Source: Bacteroidota bacterium
GTDB lineage: Bacteria > Bacteroidota > Bacteroidia > Bacteroidales > DTGW01
Direction: 5' to 3'
DNA length: 56,651 nucleotides
Assembly: GCA_029550865.1 (NCBI GenBank)
Contig: JAKPGM010000074.1
Span: 1-56,651 of the forward strand
The position numbers and the translations under genes were made by a program. Under the pieces are notes generated by a model. It worked only from the letters and a program-made list of their open reading frames with translations. It was not told the origin of the DNA and did no database searches. Shown piece by piece: positions 49,343 through 56,651 of the stretch (its first letter is position 1; every line of letters begins with the position of its first letter).

Positions 49343-49438
49343 TATGATATTTACCAACAACGGGGAATAGAAAATGTTTAAACCAGTATCACATTGGGGA
49401 AAAGAAAAGGGAAGAAGCGGTATAGCTGTGCGTAAAAT

Positions 49439-49471
49439 TTTGAGGAAACTCAGTAAAAAGCCATACTTTTG
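49439..49471 (+). promoter_or_regulatory. mutL promoter (TTTG-N21-TACTTTTG)
   Basis: TTTG at 49439-49442 and TACTTTTG at 49464-49471, spacer 21 nt. Expected start is near 49478, leaving a leader of only about 6 nt before the ATG at 49484. Confidence 0.7.
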
Positions 49472-49483
49472 TAAAAAAAATCC

Positions 49484-51301
49484 ATGGCCGATGTAATACG
49501 TCTTTTACCCGATTCACTTGCCAATCAGATAGCTGCTGGCGAAGTTGTACAACGTCCTGCTTCGGTGGTAAAGGAATTGATTGAGAATGCGATAGATGCT
49601 GGGGCAACGCGCATTGCTGTGGTGTTAGTTGATTCGGGGCGTACGCTCATTCAGGTTATCGATAATGGCGTTGGCATGAGCGAGACCGATGCCCGCATGG
49701 CTTTTGAACGACATGCCACCTCTAAAATTTCAAAGCCCGACGATTTATTTTCTATTACTACCATGGGGTTTAGGGGTGAAGCGCTGGCTTCCATTGCGGC
49801 TGTGGCGGAAGTGATTCTTCAAACCCGTCGTGCTGTGGATGAAGTTGGCGTTGAGATACAAATTCGTGCCTCAGAAGTGGTGGCGCAGGAGTATGTTGCG
49901 TGCCCGCAGGGGGCAAATTTCTCTGTTAAAAATCTATTTTACAACGTTCCTGCCCGCCGTAAGTTTCTTAAATCCGATGCCTATGAACTTCGCCTTTCCA
50001 TACTCGAGGTACAAAAAATAGCGCTTGCGTTTCCGACAATTGAGATTAGTTTTACCCATAATGGTAATGAACTTTTCCACTATTATCCAGCAGGGAATAT
50101 ACGCCAGCGTATCATACAGGTTCTGGGTAAATCGGCTGCATCGTCGCTTATAGAAATAAAAAGCGATACTATTCTGGCTCGTATTCTGGGATATGTCGGC
50201 AAGCCCGAGGCTGCTAAAAAATCCCAAAACGACCAGTATTTTTTTGTTAATCGCCGCTATATGCGTCATAGTTTATTTCACAAGGCGGTAATGCAGGCAT
50301 ACGAAAAAGTGTTGGCACCTGGTTTTCAACCTTCATACCTTATATTTTTTGAGGTAGATCCGCAGAAAATCGATGTAAACATTCATCCTACCAAAACCGA
50401 AATTAAGTTTGAAGATGAGCAGGCATTGTGGCAGATACTCAATGCCGCTGTGCGCGAATCGTTGGGAAAATTTAATGTTGTACCTTCGCTCGATTTTGAA
50501 ACAGAAATGGCTATTCCTATCCCTGTTCCCTCTAAAAACGAACCGGTAAAAATTCCGACCATTAACATCAACCCCGAATACAATCCTTTTGAAAAAGGAT
50601 CGGAAAAAGACTCTTTTCCAAGATCTTCCGAGGATATTCTCGTTAAACAAAATTTACCTTACTGGGAGACGTTACTTTCAGGATTTGAAAACGAACCCAG
50701 GCAAGCTACCGCTTTTCCTTCCGAACAACAGGAGGATGCTATAGGTGTTCATCGTAAGTTTGTTCAAATAAAAGGCAAATATATTGTTATTCCTTCGAAA
50801 TCGGGATTTATGCTGATTGACCAGCGAAGGGCACATGAGCGCATTTTGTTTGAGCAATTTTTGTCGATTTACAAGGGTAGCCATCAGCCTACCCAGCGGC
50901 AGTTGTTTCCCCAGACCATTGCTCTATCGGCCAACGATTATATGCTGGTGGAGAGTTATGTTGATGTTCTTCGGCAGGCAGGCTTTGAGATTCGTTGTAT
51001 CGAGGATTATCAAATAGAGGTGTATGGTTGTCCTTCATTTCTCGATAATAGCGACATAAAGCAGGTTGTTGAGCAGATAATCGCTAGTCTTCATGTACCT
51101 ACTTCGGAAGCATTGGAAGTATACATTGCGGGAATACTTAGCAAATCATCTGCAATCCCTTATGGGAAAATATTATCGGATGCCGAGATGGAACATCTTA
51201 TCGACCGCCTGTTTGCCTGTTCAAACCATCGTTATACCCCCGACGGAAAGGCAATTATAACGCTGTTTACCCTCGAGGAAATTGAGAAACGCTTTGGATG
51301 A
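49484..51301 (+). CDS. mutL: DNA mismatch repair protein MutL
   Basis: 605 residues. GHKL ATPase N-terminus: ELIENAIDAGATRI, DNGVGM and TMGFRGEALASI; transducer domain about 210-330 (FFVNRRYMRHSLFHKA, DVNIHPTKTEIKF); a flexible linker; and a C-terminal dimerisation domain from about 425. The endonuclease-motif position reads IDQRRAHERILFEQF: the family consensus DQHA(X)2E(X)4E would have His where Arg stands. The stop TGA falls in the 3'-arm sequence of repeat copy F (GGATGAACGAGCATG). Confidence 0.96.
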   Translation: MADVIRLLPDSLANQIAAGEVVQRPASVVKELIENAIDAGATRIAVVLVDSGRTLIQVIDNGVGMSETDARMAFERHATSKISKPDDLFSITTMGFRGEALASIAAVAEVILQTRRAVDEVGVEIQIRASEVVAQEYVACPQGANFSVKNLFYNVPARRKFLKSDAYELRLSILEVQKIALAFPTIEISFTHNGNELFHYYPAGNIRQRIIQVLGKSAASSLIEIKSDTILARILGYVGKPEAAKKSQNDQYFFVNRRYMRHSLFHKAVMQAYEKVLAPGFQPSYLIFFEVDPQKIDVNIHPTKTEIKFEDEQALWQILNAAVRESLGKFNVVPSLDFETEMAIPIPVPSKNEPVKIPTININPEYNPFEKGSEKDSFPRSSEDILVKQNLPYWETLLSGFENEPRQATAFPSEQQEDAIGVHRKFVQIKGKYIVIPSKSGFMLIDQRRAHERILFEQFLSIYKGSHQPTQRQLFPQTIALSANDYMLVESYVDVLRQAGFEIRCIEDYQIEVYGCPSFLDNSDIKQVVEQIIASLHVPTSEALEVYIAGILSKSSAIPYGKILSDAEMEHLIDRLFACSNHRYTPDGKAIITLFTLEEIEKRFG

Positions 51302-51429
51302 ACGAGCATGTAAGGCAGTGTTCAATCGGGTATGTAAATAATTTCTCATAGCTTCTTGATTTGTGCACAAAGCATTTACATGTCAGTGCTATCCGAACTT
51401 TAAGAAATATTTTAATTTTTTTCCGATGG
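51296..51429 (+). repeat. Start-codon stem-loop element, copy F (decayed; carries the mutL stop)
   Basis: It begins GGATGAACGAGCATG (51296-51310; the TGA is the mutL stop). The linker has GGTATGTAAATAATTTCTC, then TTTGTGCACAAAG, a 5' arm CATGTCAGTGCTATCCGA and a terminal arm TTCCGATGG. The arms are more diverged than in other copies. It points toward the alanine dehydrogenase gene but ends about 165 nt short of it. Confidence 0.75.
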
Positions 51430-51542
51430 TGTATTCTTAAGGTGCTGTTTGCCAATAAAAAAGTAACGCATTCGGTGCACATCATTTTTTAAATTTTAAG
51501 TGCAAATGGATTTGAGTTTTGGGTAGAATAGGATAAAAAAAT

Positions 51543-51574
51543 TTTGCAAAATCTACTGTTTACATATAACTTTG
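51543..51574 (+). promoter_or_regulatory. Alanine dehydrogenase promoter (TTTG-N20-TAACTTTG)
   Basis: TTTG 51543-51546, spacer 20 nt, TAACTTTG 51567-51574. Expected start near 51581 leaves out the in-frame TTG at 51579 and so favours the ATG at 51594. Confidence 0.8.
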
Positions 51575-51593
51575 ATAATTGTTATTGAAAAAC

Positions 51594-52814
51594 ATGGGCA
51601 TGCAACAGGGGAGTATTCGTTTTTCGTGGGGTAAAAGTGGGTTGTTACCTCAAGAAGAAAAGCTGGCTGTTGAGAGCAAATTCAGGAAGCTAAGGATAGG
51701 CATTCCTCGAGACAATGAGCAGTTAGAGACTCGTGTTCCACTAACGCCAGAAGCGGTAGAAATATTGGTCAACGAGGGGCACGATGTACTCATTGAGACC
51801 GGTGCCGGAAAAGCAGCAAATTACCTGGATAAGGATTATAGCGAGCGCGGAGGCTTTGTTGTACAGGATAAAACTGCTATTTTTCAATGCGACATTGTAC
51901 TTAAGGTTGCACCCATTACGCTGGAGGAGATGGAAAGCCTTCACGGACAGCAAACTATTATTTCTTCTTTGTTGCTCAGTACCCAAACTACTGCGTATTT
52001 TCAGAAACTCATTGAAAAGAAAGCAACTGCAATAGCTTTTGAATACATCCAGGATGATAGTGGGAGTTTTCCAGTGGTACGGTCGATGAATGCGATCTCG
52101 GGTTCAACGGCTGTACTCATAGCTGCCGAATATTTAAGTAATGCACATGGTGGGAAAGGGGTTTTGCTTGGAGGAATTGCCGGTATTACGCCTGCCGAGG
52201 TGGTAGTTCTTGGAGCTAATACCGCTACCGAATATATCATTCGTGCAGCGCAGGGATTAGGTGCCGTTGTTAAAGTATTTGATAATAACATTAATGCGCT
52301 GATACAGTTACAGAATTTATTTGGTTTGCATTTGCAAACCTCGGTTTTTCATCCGCAGGTGTTGCTAAAAGCCTTAAAAAGTGCCGACGTGGTAATATGT
52401 GCCTGCAATAACCATGAAACGGATTTGCAATACCGTGTTACCGAGGACATGGTGTGTACGATGAAAAAGGGTGCGGTAATCATTGATATTGGTGTAGCTT
52501 ATGGGAATGTGGTAGAAACCTCGGAATGCAGGACGTTGCAAAATCCTTCCTATGTAAAACATGGGGTAATTCACTACACGGTACCTAATTTACCCTCGCG
52601 GGTTCCCCGAACCGCATCCATAGCTTTGAGCAATATTTTGCTGCCCATACTTCTTAAAACCGGCCGCCGTGGTGGAATTACTACTTTACTCAAAGAGGAT
52701 AAAGGGCTACGACACGGGGTTTACCTGTTAAATGGTATTCTCACCAATGCTCACATTGGTAAATTGTATGACCTGCCTTCCAGCGATATTGATTTACTGA
52801 TGGCAGCTTTTTAA
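51594..52814 (+). CDS. Alanine dehydrogenase (AlaDH/PNT family)
   Basis: 406 residues from ATG 51594; ATG 51600 is also in frame. N-terminal AlaDH/PNT domain: RIGIPRDNEQLETRVPLTPE, HDVLIETGAGKAANYLD. C-terminal NAD-binding domain with GKGVLLGGIAGITPAEVVVLGANTATEYI, where the standard family has a GxGxxG-type turn, and DVVICACNNHETDLQYRVTEDMV. Reversible NAD-dependent deamination of L-alanine is likely; it is longer than many AlaDH (about 370) with an N-terminal extension. A PNT alpha-subunit-like enzyme is an alternative, but no beta subunit gene is adjacent. Confidence 0.85.
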   Translation: MGMQQGSIRFSWGKSGLLPQEEKLAVESKFRKLRIGIPRDNEQLETRVPLTPEAVEILVNEGHDVLIETGAGKAANYLDKDYSERGGFVVQDKTAIFQCDIVLKVAPITLEEMESLHGQQTIISSLLLSTQTTAYFQKLIEKKATAIAFEYIQDDSGSFPVVRSMNAISGSTAVLIAAEYLSNAHGGKGVLLGGIAGITPAEVVVLGANTATEYIIRAAQGLGAVVKVFDNNINALIQLQNLFGLHLQTSVFHPQVLLKALKSADVVICACNNHETDLQYRVTEDMVCTMKKGAVIIDIGVAYGNVVETSECRTLQNPSYVKHGVIHYTVPNLPSRVPRTASIALSNILLPILLKTGRRGGITTLLKEDKGLRHGVYLLNGILTNAHIGKLYDLPSSDIDLLMAAF

Positions 52815-52867
52815 GTATAGCGTATACGCAATATTAGTTCACGGATTTTTCGTATTTGTGTAAATGA

Positions 52868-52899
52868 AAAAGAGTCGGACTTTCGCCCGACTCCTTTTG
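52868..52899 (+). terminator. Terminator after alanine dehydrogenase
   Basis: GAGTCGG (52872-52878) pairs with CCGACTC (52887-52893), flanked by AAAA and CTTTT. Moderate strength. Confidence 0.7.
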
Positions 52900-52999
52900 C
52901 CTAACCCTAAACCCTTATTAACCTAAACACCAATAAAACCTAAAACTTAATTAACCCTTAAATCAAACTATTATGAAATCCATTACAAAAATACCGTAA
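52900..52999 (+). other. Orphan leader with an 8-codon ORF
   Basis: A purine-poor stretch of ACCTAAAAC-type runs resembles the leaders that precede strongly expressed Bacteroidota genes (compare the leader of the esterase at 14719). It ends in ATG AAA TCC ATT ACA, reading MKSITKIP and a stop (52973-52999). The gene it should precede is missing or truncated to eight codons. Could be a gene remnant. Confidence 0.35.
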
Positions 53000-53064
53000 T
53001 TATTAATATCTCAAAAAAAATATCGGCGATTTACATCAATACCTGGTGGTGATTTTCGTTACCA

Positions 53065-54039
53065 TTAAGTACAAATGTTTTTTAACAAGCGATCGTACAT
53101 ATCTGCGACGCTTATGCCCATGGCTTTTAGCTGTTTGGGAATAATGCTGTGGGGGCTCATTCCGGGCACAGTGTTTACCTCGAGTAAATAAGCTTTACCA
53201 TCGGCTATAATAAAATCGGTACGGGTAATGCCTTTGCACCCAAGTGCATGATAGAGTTTTTGTGTTGCCTTTCGTACCTGATCGGCCATTGTTTCGTCAA
53301 TACGTGCAGGGGTAATTTCTTCCGATAAGCCGCTGGTGTATTTAGCTTCGTAGTCAAAGAAGTCGCGTTTCGAAACCACTTCGGTTATAGGAAAAATAAG
53401 GTCGCCTTCGGGTAGGGCTACCATCCCACAGGTTACCTCGGTTCCCTTTAAAAATTTTTCAATCAGCACTTCCTGGCTTTCCTGAAAAGCCTGCATAATG
53501 GCATCTTTTAGCTTAGTTACTTCGCTAACTTTCGATACCCCAAAACTTGAACCTGATTCGGCAGGTTTGACAAAGCAGGGAAGTCCTACCCGTTCGATGA
53601 TAGCATGTGCATCGATAGGGTCGGTATGGCGTACCAATACCGATTCGGCAGTGTTGAGTCCGATCTGTTGGGCAAAAACTTTGCAAGCGTGCTTATTAAA
53701 GGTAACAGCAGCCGCCATAACGCCACAACAGGTGTAGGGAATGTTTAGCAAATCGAAGTAACCCTGTAACTTGCCATCCTCGCCGGGTGTGCCATGAATG
53801 GCCATTACCACTGCGTCGAAATGTAGGGTATTGCCCCCGAAACTAAAGCTAAAATCTGCGCGGTTGATAGGGACGGTTACCTCTGGGGTAAGATGTACCA
53901 GCCAACCTTTTGGGCTTATTTCTACCAGATAAACCTCATAACCGGCTTTTGCCACCTCGCTTACCAACAGCTGTCCGCTTTGTACCGAAATAGGATATTC
54001 CGATGAGTAGCCACCAGCTACCACAGCAACTTTCTTCAT
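53065..54039 (-). CDS. ddl: D-alanine--D-alanine ligase
   Basis: 324 residues. ATP-grasp ligase that makes the D-Ala-D-Ala end of peptidoglycan precursors. N-terminal VAVVAGGYSSEYPISVQSG (substrate Glu region), MAIHGTPGEDGKLQGYFD, ATP-grasp core PCFVKPAESGSSFGVSKV, and metal-binding YLLEVNTVPGMSPHSIIP. It is 17 nt downstream of the lemA-like gene on the same strand. Confidence 0.97.
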   Translation of the reverse strand: MKKVAVVAGGYSSEYPISVQSGQLLVSEVAKAGYEVYLVEISPKGWLVHLTPEVTVPINRADFSFSFGGNTLHFDAVVMAIHGTPGEDGKLQGYFDLLNIPYTCCGVMAAAVTFNKHACKVFAQQIGLNTAESVLVRHTDPIDAHAIIERVGLPCFVKPAESGSSFGVSKVSEVTKLKDAIMQAFQESQEVLIEKFLKGTEVTCGMVALPEGDLIFPITEVVSKRDFFDYEAKYTSGLSEEITPARIDETMADQVRKATQKLYHALGCKGITRTDFIIADGKAYLLEVNTVPGMSPHSIIPKQLKAMGISVADMYDRLLKNICT

Positions 54040-54056
54040 GCTTGAAGGAAATTTTT

Positions 54057-54635
54057 CTAAAATTTTACTTCCGGGGCTTTTTCTGCTCCTGTAGCCGCTT
54101 CGAAATAGGGCTTTTCGCGGAACCCAAATAGTCGGGCTACAATCACTTGCGGGAACTTCCGAATATATGCATTATAATCCCTTGTAAGGTCGTTGAATTT
54201 CATGCGCTCAACGGCAATACGGTTTTCGGTACCTTCAAGCTGAGCCTGTAATTCTAAAAAGTTTTGGTTGGCTTTTAGCTGAGGATATTGTTCCACCACA
54301 ACCAGCAACCGCGACAGCGCACCTTTCAATTCATCCTGGGCTGCCTGAAATTTTTTTAATGAAGCCTCATCGAGTTTGTTGGGGTCGATGTTGATGGAAG
54401 TGGCTTTTGAACGGGCTTCGGTAACTTGAGTCAGGGTGCTCTTTTCAAATTCGGCATAACCTTTTACCGTGTTCACCAGGTTGGGTATCAAATCGGCCCG
54501 ACGTTGATAAACGCTTTGTACCTGTGCCCATTGTGCGGCAATGGCTTCCTCTTTTTGTACCATCGTATTATATCCACAGCTACTGAGTAGGGGAACTATC
54601 CCAATCAGAAACAAAAAATTCCTAAATTTTTTCAT
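54057..54635 (-). CDS. lemA: LemA-family lipoprotein
   Basis: 192 residues with lipobox LLSSC (Cys20). A coiled-coil core (QSVYQRRADLIPNLVNTVKGYAEFEKSTLTQVTEARSKA) and the conserved C-terminal segment YNAYIRKFPQVIVARLFGF are diagnostic of LemA. A membrane-anchored protein of unclear function. It leads an operon with ddl. Confidence 0.92.
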   Translation of the reverse strand: MKKFRNFLFLIGIVPLLSSCGYNTMVQKEEAIAAQWAQVQSVYQRRADLIPNLVNTVKGYAEFEKSTLTQVTEARSKATSINIDPNKLDEASLKKFQAAQDELKGALSRLLVVVEQYPQLKANQNFLELQAQLEGTENRIAVERMKFNDLTRDYNAYIRKFPQVIVARLFGFREKPYFEAATGAEKAPEVKF

Positions 54636-54675
54636 GGTATAAGTTTTAAATAGTTTTGCTTACCCGATGTAGTCC

Positions 54676-54704
54676 TTTGCAAATATACTTTTAAATTACT
54701 TTTG
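54676..54704 (+). promoter_or_regulatory. mnmD promoter (TTTG-N17-TACTTTTG)
   Basis: TTTG 54676-54679 and TACTTTTG 54697-54704, spacer 17 nt, shorter than the usual 19-21. Expected start near 54711, which supports ATG 54722 over TTG 54716. Confidence 0.6.
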
Positions 54705-54721
54705 TACCAATTTCGTTGCAA

Positions 54722-55378
54722 ATGATAGGCCGAATTATTCAACCTACTGCAGATGGTTCGTTCACTGTTTACGATGAACGGGTAGGGGAGTGTTTTCATT
54801 CTATTCACGGGGCAGTTCAGGAGTCGTTACATGTTTTTATTCGGTCGGGTTTTGACTGGTGCCCAAAAAATACCGTCCGTATCCTGGAAATTGGATTTGG
54901 CACAGGTCTCAATGCCTACCTAACACTTCGAAGAGCTATCGAAACCAAAAAAGAGGTAGAATACGAGACAATAGAGTTATATCCATTGGATATTGAGCTG
55001 GTAAAGTCTTTTGCCCGTAGCATTGAGGACGAAGCCCTGTTGCTTCGACTGCATGAGGTTCCATGGGGTCTTAGACAACCAATAATGCCGGGGTTTTTAC
55101 TTACCAAAATTCAAGCTGATGTTACATTAACTGATTTTTCAGGCATTTTTGATGTAGTGTATTTCGATGCTTTTTCACCGGAGAAACAGCCAGAGCTATG
55201 GACAGAGGAAATTTTTGATCGCCTTTATACAGTAATGTCCGATACCTCGGTTCTGGTTACCTATTGTGCAAAAGGGGAAATAAAACGACGACTTCGACGT
55301 GTAGGTTATACGGTGGAAGGGTTACCGGGGCCTCCGGGCAAGCGGGAAATTACCCGAGCCATTAAAATGCTTAAATAA
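54722..55378 (+). CDS. mnmD: tRNA U34 5-methylaminomethyl-2-thiouridine methyltransferase (MnmD)
   Basis: 218 residues from ATG 54722. Equivalent to the N-terminal methyltransferase half of MnmC, without the FAD oxidoreductase half. SAM-binding ILEIGFGTGLNAYLT, the catalytic VVYFDAFSPEKQPELWTEEIF, and the C-terminal YCAKGEIKRRLRRVGYTVEGLPGPPGKREITRA are diagnostic. It methylates nm5(s2)U34 in tRNA. Its 3' end overlaps the convergent SiaB-like gene by 8 nt. Confidence 0.93.
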   Translation: MIGRIIQPTADGSFTVYDERVGECFHSIHGAVQESLHVFIRSGFDWCPKNTVRILEIGFGTGLNAYLTLRRAIETKKEVEYETIELYPLDIELVKSFARSIEDEALLLRLHEVPWGLRQPIMPGFLLTKIQADVTLTDFSGIFDVVYFDAFSPEKQPELWTEEIFDRLYTVMSDTSVLVTYCAKGEIKRRLRRVGYTVEGLPGPPGKREITRAIKMLK

Positions 55379-56459
55379 CGACTCCCAGCCCAAAAAAGCT
55401 CTTCTGGTCATCAATCTGGTGAAACGAAAAATCTATTTTATGCAGTGAGTCTTTTGCAATGTTTAGAAATCCCAGACCAGCGCTGCCTGTGGAGCCAATA
55501 ATGCCCGAATTCAACGTTTTTTTGTAAACTTCGAGAAGCTCATCTCTATTCAAGCGATTGAGATAATTGAGATAATTTTTAAAATTCGGGACTTTAATAT
55601 TCTCTATATAATTGCCAGCGTACACAAGGAAATGATTGTAGCGTCGACCCATGAGAAAGATACCCTCCCTGATGTTGTTCTCTACATAACCGTGCTTGCT
55701 GATATTTTGCAAGATTTCAATCAGGATGTGAACAAGTTTTTTCTTGTTTTTAGCCGATTCTTTCTGATAGCTCAGGTTGTCCTCAATCATTCGCAGGATA
55801 GAAATGATGGTATGGGAGGAAAAGTCGCCCTTGTGTATCAGGAAAATATTATCCTCGGCCATGATACGGTGGAAATCCTTGGCAATTTCGATAGGTATGG
55901 ATTCACCGTCAACGGTAGCTGTGGGAGCGTGTAATTTTATCTGAAGATAAAAATATGAATGATCCTCGTCAACGCTTTCGAAATCATATTCGAGTTTTTG
56001 CCCCGATTTGCGTGCCATTTCTATGAGCCCAAGTCCAGCTCCTCCTCGATTGGTCCGTTGATTATTGGTCAATACCTCAAGATAAAGCTCTTTAAGCTCC
56101 TGCTGAGAAAGCTGATTGAGCATCTCGATTTTTTCTTTTAAATCAGGTATGTCTTTGTTGTGTATTAAATTGGCTGAAGAGATGTAATAAGAATTACCAA
56201 TGTTACGAGTAACAAAGACACCTGCCGATTTTACCTCATGACTGAAATCGCCATGCCGAACGATATTCTGAAAACATTCGGCTAATAATAAGGAAACTTT
56301 TTTCCCTATTTTTTGCAAGTCGGACTGCTGTGTAAGGGAGGTTTCACTGATGTCGATAATGCGCTCGGTGATGTCATCACTGAAATTTCCCTGATAGAGC
56401 AAGCTAAGTTTGTCGTTCTGAAGGTTGTTGTTTAAAGTATATAGCGTTTCTATTTTCAT
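55371..56459 (-). CDS. Tandem SiaB-like (DUF6272) HATPase kinase
   Basis: 362 residues made of two similar domains, about 1-180 and about 190-362. Each has an N-box (LLAECFQNIVRHGDF; LIEILQNISKHGYV), a central block (VFVTRNIGNSYYISSANLI; IFLMGRRYNHFLVYAGNYI) and a G-box (GGAGLGLIEMARKSG; GSAGLGFLNIAKDS). Single-domain SiaB family kinases phosphorylate STAS-domain anti-sigma-factor antagonists; here two copies are fused head to tail, so the protein may be a built-in dimer. No STAS or PP2C partner is in the window. The start ATG lies in stem-loop copy G. Confidence 0.75.
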   Translation of the reverse strand: MKIETLYTLNNNLQNDKLSLLYQGNFSDDITERIIDISETSLTQQSDLQKIGKKVSLLLAECFQNIVRHGDFSHEVKSAGVFVTRNIGNSYYISSANLIHNKDIPDLKEKIEMLNQLSQQELKELYLEVLTNNQRTNRGGAGLGLIEMARKSGQKLEYDFESVDEDHSYFYLQIKLHAPTATVDGESIPIEIAKDFHRIMAEDNIFLIHKGDFSSHTIISILRMIEDNLSYQKESAKNKKKLVHILIEILQNISKHGYVENNIREGIFLMGRRYNHFLVYAGNYIENIKVPNFKNYLNYLNRLNRDELLEVYKKTLNSGIIGSTGSAGLGFLNIAKDSLHKIDFSFHQIDDQKSFFGLGVVI

Positions 56460-56651
56460 CCGAAAATAATTTTAAAAATTTTTCTTAAAAGGCCGGATGG
56501 AACTCGCATGTAATATGTTTTGTGCTCTAAAATCAAGCAGGCATGAAAAATTATTTTCATACTCTTTGTGAATACTGCTATACATGCTCGTTTCATCCGA
56601 AAATATTTTTAATTTTTTATAGCGGTCGGATGGAACTCGCATGTGATGAGC
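56457..56651 (-). repeat. Start-codon stem-loop element, copy G (hairpin-linker-hairpin, right window end)
   Basis: Hairpin 1 (56457-56510) includes the SiaB-like start ATG. The linker 56511-56582 has a dyad (ATGAAAAATTATTTTCAT) and the TTTTGTGCTCTAAAATC subtype, as in copy B. A second hairpin follows at 56583-56643. The window ends within or just beyond it. CATCCG/CGGATG pairs perfectly around the start codon. Confidence 0.87.

Noticed and set aside
51579-51593. TTG at 51579 as the start of alanine dehydrogenase
   Set aside because: The promoter boxes at 51543-51574 put transcription start at or after this codon; ATG 51594 fits better.
56511-56600. The linker between inverted arms read as an invertible promoter (inverton)
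   Set aside because: In all copies that can be oriented, the linker has the same direction relative to the adjacent start codon, the arms are imperfect, and no invertase gene is present. An inversion test on reads would settle it.

Overview
The window reads as one contig from a Bacteroidota bacterium, probably a free-living or digester-type polysaccharide degrader of the Bacteroidales/Marinilabiliales kind. The evidence is a SusC/SusD pair, four proteins with type IX secretion (T9SS) C-terminal sorting domains, promoters of the Bacteroidota TTTG-N19~21-TAnnTTTG type, start codons preceded by AT-rich leaders without Shine-Dalgarno motifs, and a DUF2723 membrane protein. No rRNA, tRNA, transposase, integrase or cas gene was recognised by eye.

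Layout. 1-6.5 kb: ppk1 and sixA, a lipoprotein, a flavin reductase, a TolC-type outer-membrane protein and a 40-residue lipoprotein. 6.6-8.5 kb: a T9SS-secreted lamin-tail-domain protein. 8.5-10.8 kb: a gene-free repeat zone with a 9-repeat CRISPR array (no cas genes; probably read leftward from a promoter near 9480), several families of dispersed palindromes and a GC-rich segment that may encode a structured RNA. 10.9-30 kb: a xylan utilisation locus with a GH3 xylosidase/glucosidase, four serine esterases, a GH43, SusC, SusD and a GH10 xylanase. The two outermost T9SS enzymes and the SusCD pair would bind, cleave and import feruloylated or acetylated arabinoxylan, and the remaining enzymes would finish it in the periplasm. 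No HTCS or ECF regulator lies in the window. 30.5-34.4 kb: GNAT, bacteriohemerythrin, SufT-like protein, QueG, NadD, response regulator, CheW. 34.9-43 kb: a chemoreceptor, an LPP20-like protein, an MFS transporter and DUF2723. 43-56.5 kb: housekeeping genes (AcpH, RecQ, MiaB, Lpd, MutL, alanine dehydrogenase, Ddl, LemA, MnmD) and a tandem SiaB-like kinase.

The most unusual signal is a dispersed stem-loop element present in at least seven copies, including both ends of the window. It has a 5' arm related to CATGCGAGTTCCATCCGA, an AT-rich loop and a 3' arm TCGGATGAAACGAGCATG. In four genes (ppk, nadD, lpd, the SiaB-like gene) the ATG inside the 3' arm is the start codon, so the start codon is paired inside the hairpin. 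Another copy encodes the last ten residues and stop of ppk, and another supplies the stop of mutL. Perfect -7 boxes upstream of the nadD and lpd copies place those hairpins inside the 5' UTR. This could be a mobile palindrome tolerated as a translation-initiation cassette, or a translational control element shared by unrelated housekeeping genes.
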